DNA from: an uncultured Opitutia bacterium | GTDB taxonomy: Bacteria > Verrucomicrobiota > Verrucomicrobiia > Opitutales > Opitutaceae | Reading direction: 5' to 3' | DNA: 64,000 bases | NCBI GenBank assembly: GCA_903839035.1 | Contig: CAIMAQ010000062.1 | Span: 37,960 to 101,959, forward strand | Shown: in pieces, positions 29,178 to 36,417 of the stretch | Layout of the letters: the number at the start of each line of letters is the position of its first letter | Numbering within the stretch: position 1 is the first letter of the stretch | Notes under the pieces: model-generated | What the model was told of the DNA's origin: nothing | Seen by the model: only the letters and a program-made list of their open reading frames with translations | Database searches by the model: none | Translations under genes and position numbers: made by a program

Positions 29178-30214
29178 GGGTCGCGGGATTGGTTTTGATA
29201 CCACGCGACCAGTTCTGCGGTGCCGGCGGCCATGCTGATACGCGGCTCGTAGCCGAGATCGCGGCGCGCGGCGGAGAGGTCGAACCAGTGGTCCTTGGCC
29301 AGCTCGGTGGCGATGAAGCGGGTCATGGGCGGCTCGCCGGCTATCGGAAGGATTTTCCATGCAGCCTCGCAGACCGCGCCTAGGGTGAAAGCGGCGCCGA
29401 GGGAGATTTTTTTGGTCACAGGCGGCTCGCCGAGGGCCTCGAGAAGGCCGTTGATCCAGTCCCACAAGACCACCGGTTCGCCATTGGTGATGAAAAAAGA
29501 CCTCCCGTCAGCCCGGCGCGGCCCCCGGTCGTTTTCACTTATTATGTTAAAACGACGGAGGGCGGCATCGGCGAGGAGGTGGGCGTCGACGGCGTTTTCG
29601 ACATGGAGGAGGTCCACACGGTTTTGGCCGGAGCCGACGATACGTAACCGGCCGGCGCGGACGCGGGCGAGCACGCGGGGGACGAGGTGCGGGTCGCCCA
29701 CGCCCCAGATCAGATGGGGGCGCAGGGCGATGGTGTGCAGCGCGGTGGAATTGGCCGCGAGGACCTCGCGCTCGGCGATGGCTTTCGTGAGGGGATAAGG
29801 CGACGGGCAGTCCGTGGTGAGTGGAAGCGACTCGTTGGCGTTGGCGAGGGGCTGGCCGTTGTACACGACACTGGGCGTGCTGGTGTAGATCAGGCGATGG
29901 ACGCCGTGCGTGCGGCAGCCGTCGAGCAGGGCGCGGGTGCCGAGGACGTTGGTGCGGAAGAAATCGTCGTAGCGGCCCCAGACGCCGACCTTCGCGGCGG
30001 TGTGGAAGACGGTTTCGACGCCCGCACAGGCGGCGATCACAGCGGTGGCGTCGTCAAGTGAGGCGCGGATGAAGCGCACCCCCTGGGCCTCGAGCTCAGG
30101 TGCAGGCGTACGGCCGAGGACGGTGACTTGGCGGCCTTCCGCCAATAGGCGCGCGACGAGGCGCCGTCCGAGAAAACCGGTGCCGCCGGTGACGAGGGTG
30201 TTGGCAGAAAGCAA
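29174..30214 (-). CDS. oleD: OleD-like NAD(P)-dependent 2-alkyl-3-ketoacid reductase
   Basis: About 346 residues, extended short-chain dehydrogenase (3-beta-HSD) type. TGGTGFLGRRLVARL is the Rossmann motif, and the YxxxK site lies in PSPYPLTKAIAEREV. Next to an OleC it is best read as OleD, which reduces the beta-keto acid made by OleA before OleC closes the beta-lactone. Start: no ATG; the TTG at 30214 (MLSANTLVTGGTG) is the most family-like, and a TTG at 30238 would start inside the same word repeat. Around residue 222 there is an extra stretch (RRFNIISENDRGPRR) before FFITNGEPVVLWDWI; it is the translated 31-bp palindrome. No oleA or oleB is beside it. Confidence 0.8.
   Translation of the reverse strand: MLSANTLVTGGTGFLGRRLVARLLAEGRQVTVLGRTPAPELEAQGVRFIRASLDDATAVIAACAGVETVFHTAAKVGVWGRYDDFFRTNVLGTRALLDGCRTHGVHRLIYTSTPSVVYNGQPLANANESLPLTTDCPSPYPLTKAIAEREVLAANSTALHTIALRPHLIWGVGDPHLVPRVLARVRAGRLRIVGSGQNRVDLLHVENAVDAHLLADAALRRFNIISENDRGPRRADGRSFFITNGEPVVLWDWINGLLEALGEPPVTKKISLGAAFTLGAVCEAAWKILPIAGEPPMTRFIATELAKDHWFDLSAARRDLGYEPRISMAAGTAELVAWYQNQSRDP
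29528..29558. repeat. 31-bp palindromic element, copy 2 (inside oleD)
   Basis: It matches the copy in rlmN (13324-13354) at 29 of 31 bases. The left arm is identical; the right arm has two changes, so the hairpin is slightly imperfect. Read on the minus strand it gives RRFNIISEND within OleD, in the same frame as in RlmN and again in a segment that relatives of the protein do not normally have. Confidence 0.85.
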
Positions 30215-30298
30215 CGAGTGACGAGTAACCAGTGACAAGTTGAGTCAGAAATAACCGAGTTCTGGTGCTTGTCACTCGTCACTTGTCACTCGTTACTG
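30212..30298. repeat. 7-nt word repeat, inverted pair between oleC and oleD
   Basis: The first arm (30212-30239) reads CAACGAG, TGACGAG, then TAACCAG, TGACAAG. The second (30268-30298) is the same word family on the other strand. The oleC stop codon (30279-30281) lies in one arm and the probable oleD start in the other, so the repeat supplies the last residues of OleC (VTSDK) and possibly the first of OleD. The words match those at 7077-7160. Confidence 0.85.
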
Positions 30299-31970
30299 CC
30301 CGAGCCGTCACGGCCCAGCGCGCGAGCGTGAGGCGGTGGATCTTGGCGTTGTGGCGCACGTCCACGGGGAATTTAGGGTGAAAATAGAAGCGGCTGATGG
30401 CGGAGGTATGCGTCTGCTGCAACGCGAGCGCGCGCAGGTCGCGGGCGAAGGCCTGGCCGGCGGCGGCGTTTTTTGGGCGGGCTTCAATGACCAGTGCGGG
30501 CTGTTGCCGGCCGGATTCACCAAGGCCGATGAGGGCGCAGCGTGTGACTTGGGGGTGGGCGCGGAAGACTTGCTCGCAGGGTTCCGGGAAGAGCGGGCCG
30601 GTGGCGGTTTCCACCCGCTCGGCTTTACGGCCGCAGAACCAGAGGCGTCCGGCCGGATCGAAGTAGCCGCAGTCGCCCATGCGGTGCCAGATGTTGGCGC
30701 CGTCGCGGATTTTCGCCGCGGCGGTGGCCTCGGGGAGGGCGTCGTAGGTTTGGGTGACGACGGGACCTTGCACGATGATTTCGCCGATCTGGCCGGCGGG
30801 AAGTTCACGGACCTCGGCGAACGTGGCGAGAGGGGCGTCGGAGAGGGCGATAATCTTCACCGTGATACCGGACAGCGGACGGCCGACGCAGGCGCCGCGG
30901 AGGGAGGTGGAATCGACTTCACCGGCGGAGAGGGTGGCGAGGGGCAGGGCCTCGGTGGAGCCGTAGGGGCTGTGGAGTTGGCCCCGGGAGAGAAAGATCC
31001 CGGAATTTTTCCAGAGGGTGGCGGGGACCGGGGCGCCCGCGCTGAGGACGCGGCGGAGGCTGGGCAGGGTGATTTTTTGGGCGAGACAGTGGTCGCTGAT
31101 TTTGGCCCACAGCGTGGGAGAGCCGAAGGAGTTGGTGACGTTTTCCTGAAGGATGGCCTGGACGATCTTGGCGGGATCCACCTCGGCGGGGCGGCTGGGA
31201 TCGATCTCGGGGACGATGGTCGTCATCCCCAGCGCGGGGTTGAAGAGCGCGAAGATCGGCAGCATCGGCAGGTCGATTTCGCCGGGAGTGATCTGGTAGG
31301 TATCGCGGATGAGCTGCACCTGCGCCTCGAACATGCCGTGCTCGTAGCAGACGCCCTTGGGTGCGCCGGTGGAGCCGCTCGTGAACAGCACGGCCGCGAG
31401 GTCGGCCTGCGCGCAGATCGCGCAGGCAGGTGATGGGCGATGGGTGATAGGCGATAGGGTGAGCCGCGCGGTGGGGGAGCCGCTGGCCCAGACGCGGACT
31501 TTGATGGAGGCGAAGGCGGTGCGGAAAAGGTGACTCGTGATCTGGGCGAGCGGGATGCCGACGAGGGCGCGGGGTTTCGAGCGGGTGACGCAGGCGAGGA
31601 AGTTTTTCCGGCCCATGCCTGGGTCAATGACGACGGGGACGGCGCCGAGCCGGAAGAGGGCGAAGACCGACGCGATGAGCGGCAGGCCCTGCCGCACCAT
31701 CACCAACGTGCGGTCGCCGCGGTTGATGCCGGCGGCGGTGAGCCGGGCGCACCAGGCGCTGACCTCGGCGTCGAGCTCGGCGAAGCTGAGCGTGAGATAA
31801 TCAATGGCGCCAGCCGCGGTGCGCCCGCGGGGAATCTTGATCGCGGCGGCGGAGGGCCGGGCCGCAGCCATGAGCGCGAGGTGACGCGCGATATTGGCGT
31901 TGCTGGCGGTCGGCGGCACGGGATCGACAGGCTCACCGCGAGCAGGCTCAGGACTGGCTGGCGGGGACAT
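30279..31970 (-). CDS. oleC: OleC-like beta-lactone synthetase (AMP-dependent ligase)
   Basis: A 563-residue acyl-adenylate-forming enzyme. The P-loop is FTSGSTGAPKGVCYEHGMFE near residue 205, and the OleC-type signature DLPMLPIFALFNPALGMTT with EIDPSRPAEVDPAKIVQAI separates it from ordinary acyl-CoA ligases. SPYGSTEALPLA and GDCGYFDPAGRLWFCGRKAE follow. OleC converts a beta-hydroxy acid to a beta-lactone on the way to long-chain olefins or lactones. The linker before the P-loop contains residues LSPITHRPSPACAIC that come from a 7-nt word repeat in the DNA. The ATG at 31970 gives an N-terminus rich in Pro/Glu before NIARHLALMAA. Confidence 0.87.
   Translation of the reverse strand: MSPPASPEPARGEPVDPVPPTASNANIARHLALMAAARPSAAAIKIPRGRTAAGAIDYLTLSFAELDAEVSAWCARLTAAGINRGDRTLVMVRQGLPLIASVFALFRLGAVPVVIDPGMGRKNFLACVTRSKPRALVGIPLAQITSHLFRTAFASIKVRVWASGSPTARLTLSPITHRPSPACAICAQADLAAVLFTSGSTGAPKGVCYEHGMFEAQVQLIRDTYQITPGEIDLPMLPIFALFNPALGMTTIVPEIDPSRPAEVDPAKIVQAILQENVTNSFGSPTLWAKISDHCLAQKITLPSLRRVLSAGAPVPATLWKNSGIFLSRGQLHSPYGSTEALPLATLSAGEVDSTSLRGACVGRPLSGITVKIIALSDAPLATFAEVRELPAGQIGEIIVQGPVVTQTYDALPEATAAAKIRDGANIWHRMGDCGYFDPAGRLWFCGRKAERVETATGPLFPEPCEQVFRAHPQVTRCALIGLGESGRQQPALVIEARPKNAAAGQAFARDLRALALQQTHTSAISRFYFHPKFPVDVRHNAKIHRLTLARWAVTARAVTSDK
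31429..31463. repeat. 7-nt word repeat inside the oleC coding region
   Basis: Five consecutive 7-base units on the plus strand: GGTGATG, GGCGATG, then GGTGATA, GGCGATA, GGGTGAG. The run is 35 bases and the reading frame of oleC is kept open through it, giving a Pro/His/Thr-rich linker. 35 is not a multiple of three, so an insertion of exactly this size would shift the frame; flanking bases must have come or gone with it. Single arm, no inverted partner seen. Confidence 0.8.
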
Positions 31971-31983
31971 GAGAGCCCCGCGA

Positions 31984-33162
31984 TCAGGCGGGCTTAAGCG
32001 CAGGGATGTCGCGGAGCAGGTCGGCCTGCCACGGGAGCAGGAGCTCGTCGAGCTTGTCGGGCGTGCGGGCGATTTGCGCGAGGACGGAGCGGTTGGCGAT
32101 CAGCGTGGCCTCGATGCCAAGTTTTTTTGCGACGACATCGCGGTCGTTCTTGATGCGGTCCTGCAGCTCGATCTCGCGCTGGGTGAGCGAGATGTGGTTG
32201 GGATCGCGGCCGGGCCGGCGCGGGAGCGTCTTCGGGTCGCGGGTGAGGCCGGCGTGCAGGGCCTCGGTGAACGAAGGAAATAGGCGCGGGTGGCGCTTGC
32301 CGAGGTTGACGCGGTGCAGGATGGATTCCTCGGAATCGCCCAACTCGGCGGCCTCGGCGATCTGGATGAGGAGGGCATTGCCGCAGACCTTGAACGGCGG
32401 GGTGTCGAGGCGCTGGGCCTGCTGCTCGCGCCAGTGCCAGACGGCATGCAGGGCGCCCAGGCCGGGACCGCGCAGGCGTTCGCTGCGGCCGATGCGCCAG
32501 TCGATGTCGGTGGCGGGGGCAAAGCCGGTGGAGCCGGACTCGATCTGCGCGCGGCACTGCTGGTCGAGCCAGTCGAGGCGGCCGAGTTTTGCGAGTTCCT
32601 TGGTGAGGATGTCGCGCAACGCAGGCAGGTACCAGACGTCGAGGGACGCGTAGTTGAGCAGCTTGGGCGTGATGGGGCGCGCGGACCAGTTGGCCTTCTG
32701 GCCGGACTTGTCCACGGCGACGCCAAAATGATCCTCGAGCAGCGAGGCGAGGCCGATGCGCGGCCGGCCGAGCAGCTGGGCGGCGAGCATGGTGTCGAAC
32801 ATGCTCTTCGGGCGGAAGCCGCTGAGGTCGTGCAACAGGCGGATGTCGAAGTCGCTGCCGTGCATCAGCAGGTGCTTGTGCGCGAGGCGGGAGAGCAGCG
32901 GCTCGAGCTTCAGGCCGGGGGCCAGCACGTCCACGAGGAAGACCTCCTGGCCGACGAGGAACTGCATCAGGCAGACCCGCGTCTTATAGTGGTACATGTT
33001 GTCCGCCTCGGTATCGAGGGAGACCTCCTTGACGCGGTCGAGCGCCTTCAGGAGGGGCTCGAGGGAACCGGGCTGGTCAAGGAGTTGGTAGGAGGGCGGA
33101 CGGGAAGTCACTTTGACGCCGAGCAAACGGCGAACCGGAAGTGGAAGGAAGCGGGAAATCAT
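31984..33162 (-). CDS. rnd: Ribonuclease D
   Basis: A 392-residue 3'-5' exoribonuclease of the DEDDy family that trims tRNA and other small RNA 3' ends. Exonuclease ligands are visible: Asp and Glu in VSLDTEADNMYHY near residue 48, Asp in MHGSDFDIRLLHD, and Tyr/Asp in NYASLDVWYLPAL. An HRDC domain follows (AVWHWREQQAQRLDTPPF near residue 225), and a second HRDC-like end. The start is the ATG at 33162, overlapping the stop of the deacetylase gene (ATGA). oleC begins 13 bases downstream, so a run of four minus-strand genes is probably one transcript. Confidence 0.92.
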   Translation of the reverse strand: MISRFLPLPVRRLLGVKVTSRPPSYQLLDQPGSLEPLLKALDRVKEVSLDTEADNMYHYKTRVCLMQFLVGQEVFLVDVLAPGLKLEPLLSRLAHKHLLMHGSDFDIRLLHDLSGFRPKSMFDTMLAAQLLGRPRIGLASLLEDHFGVAVDKSGQKANWSARPITPKLLNYASLDVWYLPALRDILTKELAKLGRLDWLDQQCRAQIESGSTGFAPATDIDWRIGRSERLRGPGLGALHAVWHWREQQAQRLDTPPFKVCGNALLIQIAEAAELGDSEESILHRVNLGKRHPRLFPSFTEALHAGLTRDPKTLPRRPGRDPNHISLTQREIELQDRIKNDRDVVAKKLGIEATLIANRSVLAQIARTPDKLDELLLPWQADLLRDIPALKPA

Positions 33163-34031
33163 GCGACTTGAGGGGCTTTCTCCCATGCCGCGAGGAAGGC
33201 GGCAATCAGCAAAGGGAGATCATCACTGTAACCGCCCTCGAGGATGGCGGTGGCGGGCAGGCCGCTGGCGCGGAGCCATGTGCCCAGGGTGGCGAAATCA
33301 TCGATCTCCAGCATCATGGCGGTGAGTGGGTCCTGAGCGTAGGCGTCGAACCCGGCGGAGACGAGGACCAGATCCGGGCGGAAGGCGATGACGGCATCGA
33401 GCGATTCGCGCAGGGCGGCCATATGCCGGGTGCGCGGGGTCCGCGGGGTGACGGGCCAGTTGCGGCAGTTGGCGAAGGATTCCGTGCCGGTGCCGGGGTA
33501 GCCGGGATACTGGTGGACCGAGGTAAAAAGCAGGCCGTCACGGCCGTGGAGGATGGCCTCGGTGCCGTTGCCGTGATGGGCGTCGAAGTCCCAGATGGCG
33601 ACCCGGCCGGTGCCGCGGGTGCGCGCCGCGAGAGCGGCGATGGCGATCTGGTTGAGGTAGCAGAAACCCATGGCCTGGGTAGCGGTCGCGTGGTGGCCGG
33701 GCGGACGCATGAGCGTGAACGCGCGTTCTCCGGCGAGGGCGAGGGCGGTTGCGGTCAGTGCGGCGCTGACGCCGCGGCGGGCGTGGGTCGCGATGTCCGG
33801 GAGGTAAGGCGTGTCGGCGTCGAAGTCGCGGTGTTGAGCGAGTCGTTTTAGGTAAGCCGGCGTGTGGGCGAGCAGCAGGGTTTCGTCGGTCACCCGTGCC
33901 GTGGGGGCGCGCCAAGTCCACTCCGGGTAAGCGGAACGAAGGTGGGCGGCGCTGCGGGTGATCCGCGCGGGCTGCTCCGGGCGCATGGAGGAGCCGTAGT
34001 CGGCGCAGCGCGGATCGTGGACGATGACCAT
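33159..34031 (-). CDS. Histone deacetylase-like amidohydrolase (AcuC/HDAC family)
   Basis: A 290-residue zinc hydrolase of the arginase/deacetylase fold. Hallmarks: VHDPRCADYGSSMRPEQPAR at the start, RPPGHHATATQAMGFCYLNQ with the catalytic His pair near residue 126, WDFDAHHGNGTEAI (zinc Asp and His), SAGFDAYAQDPLT (zinc Asp), and ILEGGYS. In bacteria such enzymes act on acetyl-lysine, acetylpolyamines or acetoin-related substrates; which applies here is unknown. The start is the ATG at 34031, ten bases from a 10-nt word-repeat arm. Confidence 0.9.
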   Translation of the reverse strand: MVIVHDPRCADYGSSMRPEQPARITRSAAHLRSAYPEWTWRAPTARVTDETLLLAHTPAYLKRLAQHRDFDADTPYLPDIATHARRGVSAALTATALALAGERAFTLMRPPGHHATATQAMGFCYLNQIAIAALAARTRGTGRVAIWDFDAHHGNGTEAILHGRDGLLFTSVHQYPGYPGTGTESFANCRNWPVTPRTPRTRHMAALRESLDAVIAFRPDLVLVSAGFDAYAQDPLTAMMLEIDDFATLGTWLRASGLPATAILEGGYSDDLPLLIAAFLAAWEKAPQVA

Positions 34032-34040
34032 GAGTGAGGT

Positions 34041-34253
34041 GGCACAAAGAGGCACGAAAAGGCGAAAAAAACCAAGCGCGGGGTGGGCGGGTCTCATCTT
34101 GCCCTTGTGAGTCTAGCGAAGCCGGGCGTGGCAATCCAGCGGATGGATTGCTTCGTCGCCCGCGATGCGGACTCCTCGCAAGGACAATCCCTACACCACC
34201 CAAAAGAGTAGCGGTGGTTTTCTTTTTGTGTCTTTTTGCGCCTCTTTGTGGCC
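34041..34253. repeat. 10-nt word repeat, inverted pair enclosing an inner hairpin
   Basis: Outer arms: 34041-34070 is GGCACAAAGA, then GGCACGAAAA, GGCGAAAAAA; 34221-34250 is TCTTTTTGTG, then TCTTTTTGCG, CCTCTTTGTG, the complement family. Between them, at about 34104-34183, sits a second imperfect palindrome. Its core is GCAATCCA (34131-34138) and TGGATTGC (34144-34151) with outer GCGAAGC / GCTTCG and ...GTGAG / CTCGCAA. This inner element resembles the 'CGAAGCAATC ... CTCGCAA' hairpins scattered in many bacterial genomes. It fills most of the 235-base gap between the HDAC-like gene and queC. Confidence 0.8.
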
Positions 34254-34265
34254 AAATTCCTGAAA

Positions 34266-34952
34266 ATGAAAGTCGTGGTGCTCTGCTCAGGCGGGATGGA
34301 TTCGGTGACGGCGCTGTATTGGGCCCGGTCGGTCCATGACGTCGTGGCGGTGGCGAGCTTCGACTACGGGGCGAAGCACAACCACCGCGAGCTGCCGTTC
34401 GCGGCGGAGCACGCGGCGCAGCTCGGACTGCGCCATGAGGTGATCCCGCTGGAGTTTGTGAACCGGCTGTTTGCGTCGGATTTGCTGAAAAGCGGCGGTG
34501 CGATCCCGGAGGGGCATTATGCGGCGGAGAACATGAAGCAGACGGTGGTGCCGTTCCGGAACGCGATCATGCTCTCGATTGCGTGCGGTTTCGCGGAGAG
34601 CGCGGGGGCGGAGGGGCTCGTGATCGCGGCGCACACGGGCGACCACACGATTTACCCGGATTGCCGGGCGGACTTCATGGCGGCGATGGGTGAGGCGATG
34701 CGGCTGGGTACGTATGCGGGCGTGCAGCTCTTGCGGCCGTTTATCGCGCAGACCAAGGGTCAGATCGCGGCGGAAGGCGCGCGGCTCGGCGTGGATTTCG
34801 CGCGCACGTGGTCCTGCTACAAGGGCGGGGCCGGGCACTGCGGCGTGTGCGGCACCTGCGTGGAGCGGCGGGAGGCGTTTTTGGTGGCGGGGCTGGCGGA
34901 TCCGACGGTTTATCTGGCTACGCCGCCGCTGCCGGCGGCCCCGCAGGCATAG
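34266..34952 (+). CDS. queC: 7-cyano-7-deazaguanine (preQ0) synthase QueC
   Basis: A 228-residue ATP-dependent amidoligase-like enzyme that turns 7-carboxy-7-deazaguanine into preQ0, the queuosine precursor. The PP-loop is VVVLCSGGMDSVTALYWA at the N-terminus. The zinc-binding cysteines lie in CYKGGAGHCGVCGTCVERR near residue 185. The start is the ATG at 34266. The last codon is followed by the first unit of a 9-nt word repeat and then queE, its pathway partner. Confidence 0.95.
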   Translation: MKVVVLCSGGMDSVTALYWARSVHDVVAVASFDYGAKHNHRELPFAAEHAAQLGLRHEVIPLEFVNRLFASDLLKSGGAIPEGHYAAENMKQTVVPFRNAIMLSIACGFAESAGAEGLVIAAHTGDHTIYPDCRADFMAAMGEAMRLGTYAGVQLLRPFIAQTKGQIAAEGARLGVDFARTWSCYKGGAGHCGVCGTCVERREAFLVAGLADPTVYLATPPLPAAPQA

Positions 34953-34988
34953 GTCGTACAGGACCTATGGGATGTATAGGACCTAGAT
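34953..34988. repeat. 9-nt word repeat directly after the queC stop codon
   Basis: Four 9-base units, GTCGTACAG, GACCTATGG, then GATGTATAG, GACCTAGAT, start at the base after the TAG of queC and end 17 bases before the queE start. The units contain GGACCTA and its near-complement ATAGGTC, so the run can fold on itself. Function unknown; it lies in a two-gene operon. Confidence 0.7.
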
Positions 34989-35005
34989 CAAGAAGCTGAG
35001 CCACC

Positions 35006-35698
35006 ATGCTGATTTCTGAAATTTTCTACTCCCTGCAGGGCGAGGGCATGCTCACGGGGGTGCCGTCGGTCTTTGTGCGCACGAGCGGCTGCAACCTGCG
35101 CTGCAACTGGTGTGACACGCCGTATGCCTCCTGGAATCCCGAGGGCACGGCGCGTTCGATCCCCTCGATCATCGCCGAGATCGAAACCCACCCGGCGCGG
35201 CACGTGGTGCTGACCGGGGGCGAGCCGATGATTGCGAAGGATGTCCGCACGCTCGCGGCGGAGATCAAGAAACTCGGGCATCATCTCACCATCGAGACGG
35301 CGGCGACGGTGGCGCCCGAGGGCATTGCCTGCGACCTGGCGTCGCTGTCACCCAAGCTGCTCAACTCGGCGCCGGATTCACGCCTCGGGGTCACGTGGCG
35401 GAAAAAACACGAGTCCCTGCGCTGGCAGCCGGCGGTGGTGCGCGCGTGGCTCGACCGCGGCGCGTATCAGTTCAAATTTGTGGTCGCGCAGCCGGGGGAC
35501 GTGGACGAACTGGAGGGCATGCTGGCCTCGCTGTCGCGCGAGATTCCGCGGGAGCAGGTGCTGCTGATGCCGGAAGGAGTCACGCTGGAGCAGATCCGCG
35601 CGAAGGCGGGTTGGCTGGGGGAACTGTGCAAACAGCGCGGCTACCGCTACGCGCACCGGCTGCACATTGAATTGTACGGTAACAAGCGCGGCACCTGA
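35006..35698 (+). CDS. queE: 7-carboxy-7-deazaguanine synthase QueE
   Basis: A 230-residue radical-SAM enzyme that contracts the pterin ring of 6-carboxytetrahydropterin to make 7-carboxy-7-deazaguanine, the step before QueC. The cluster cysteines are in TSGCNLRCNWCDTPYASW near residue 27, the CxxxCxxC type. VVLTGGEPMIAKDV is the SAM-contact motif. The C-terminus (RYAHRLHIELYGNKRGT) is typical. The start is the ATG at 35006. QueD and the GTP cyclohydrolase are not in this window. Confidence 0.94.
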   Translation: MLISEIFYSLQGEGMLTGVPSVFVRTSGCNLRCNWCDTPYASWNPEGTARSIPSIIAEIETHPARHVVLTGGEPMIAKDVRTLAAEIKKLGHHLTIETAATVAPEGIACDLASLSPKLLNSAPDSRLGVTWRKKHESLRWQPAVVRAWLDRGAYQFKFVVAQPGDVDELEGMLASLSREIPREQVLLMPEGVTLEQIRAKAGWLGELCKQRGYRYAHRLHIELYGNKRGT

Positions 35699-35715
35699 GG
35701 GTCCCACTGATCGCC

Positions 35716-36363
35716 GTGTTTCACCAAGAACCCAACGGGACCGACCCGCTAAAGAAGCTTTCCGATGAGCTGCACCAGCTGGCGGAGCGTTTTGCGGAGC
35801 GGAAGGTAACCCTGCATGAGGTGATGGACGTGCTCGGGGTGCGGGCCTCGGGGTTGCTGATCATCATCCTCGCCCTGCCCTTTTGCGCCCCGATCTCCAT
35901 CCCGGGCCTGTCGGTGCCGTTTGGGATCATCATCCTGTTTATCGCCGTGCGTTTTGCTTTTGGCCTGCCGCCCTGGCTACCCCGGCGGCTGCTGGCGACG
36001 CAGCTCCCGCCGCGATTTTTTCGCGCGGTGCTGGAGGGCGCGAGCAAGTTCATCGGCTGGATCGAAAAGCGGCTGAAGCCGCGCTGGCCGTGGTGGACGG
36101 GCTCCCCGGCCTGGCTGCGCCTGCACGCGGCGATGGTGGGTTTTTGCGGATTCCTGCTCCTACTGCCGCTGGTCGGCATCCCCTTCACCAACACCCTGCC
36201 GGCGCTGGTGATCGTGATTGGCATGCTCGGCATGATGGAGCGCGACGGCGTGGCGATCGCCGCGGCCTACGGGCTGCTCGTCGTCACGCTCTGCTACCTG
36301 GGGCTATTCGCCGGCGTGATGATCGAGCTGTTCAAGCGCGCGCAACACTGGCTGATGGGATAG
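35716..36363 (+). CDS. ExoD-family membrane protein
   Basis: A 215-residue protein with a charged N-terminal 45 residues, then four or so membrane helices. The ExoD signature (TLHEVMDVLGVRASGLLIII, PFCAPISIPGLSVPFGI, and GIPFTNTLPALVIVIGMLGM) is clear. The family is named for a Rhizobium exopolysaccharide gene but its biochemical role is unknown. The start is a GTG at 35716, 17 bases after the queE stop. It converges on nagB with a 41-base gap. Confidence 0.85.
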   Translation: MFHQEPNGTDPLKKLSDELHQLAERFAERKVTLHEVMDVLGVRASGLLIIILALPFCAPISIPGLSVPFGIIILFIAVRFAFGLPPWLPRRLLATQLPPRFFRAVLEGASKFIGWIEKRLKPRWPWWTGSPAWLRLHAAMVGFCGFLLLLPLVGIPFTNTLPALVIVIGMLGMMERDGVAIAAAYGLLVVTLCYLGLFAGVMIELFKRAQHWLMG

Positions 36364-36368
36364 TTGCA

Positions 36369-36396
36369 GACGACGGACTACGGACTACGGACGCCT
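36369..36396. repeat. 7-nt word repeat between convergent exoD-like and nagB genes
   Basis: Four 7-base units: GACGACG, GACTACG, then GACTACG, GACGCCT. It begins six bases after the ExoD-like stop codon. No inverted arm is seen, but it is followed at once by a perfect 7-bp hairpin. Confidence 0.7.
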
Positions 36397-36417
36397 GCGC
36401 TACATCAATCGTAGCGC
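36397..36417. terminator. Hairpin between convergent genes (possible bidirectional terminator)
   Basis: GCGCTAC - ATCAATC - GTAGCGC forms a perfect 7-bp stem with a 7-base loop; the nagB stop codon lies in the loop. No T-tract follows on either strand, so intrinsic termination is doubtful. It could simply protect the RNA ends. Confidence 0.35.

Noticed and set aside
31920..31968. GACAGGCTC/GCAGGCTCAGG units at the start of oleC as a further word-repeat locus
   Set aside because: Only two diverged units with irregular spacing; suggestive but below the standard used for the other loci.
34031..34265. preQ1 riboswitch before queC
   Set aside because: The gap is occupied by word repeats and a GCAATCCA hairpin; no pseudoknot-like preQ1 core directly before the start was recognisable.
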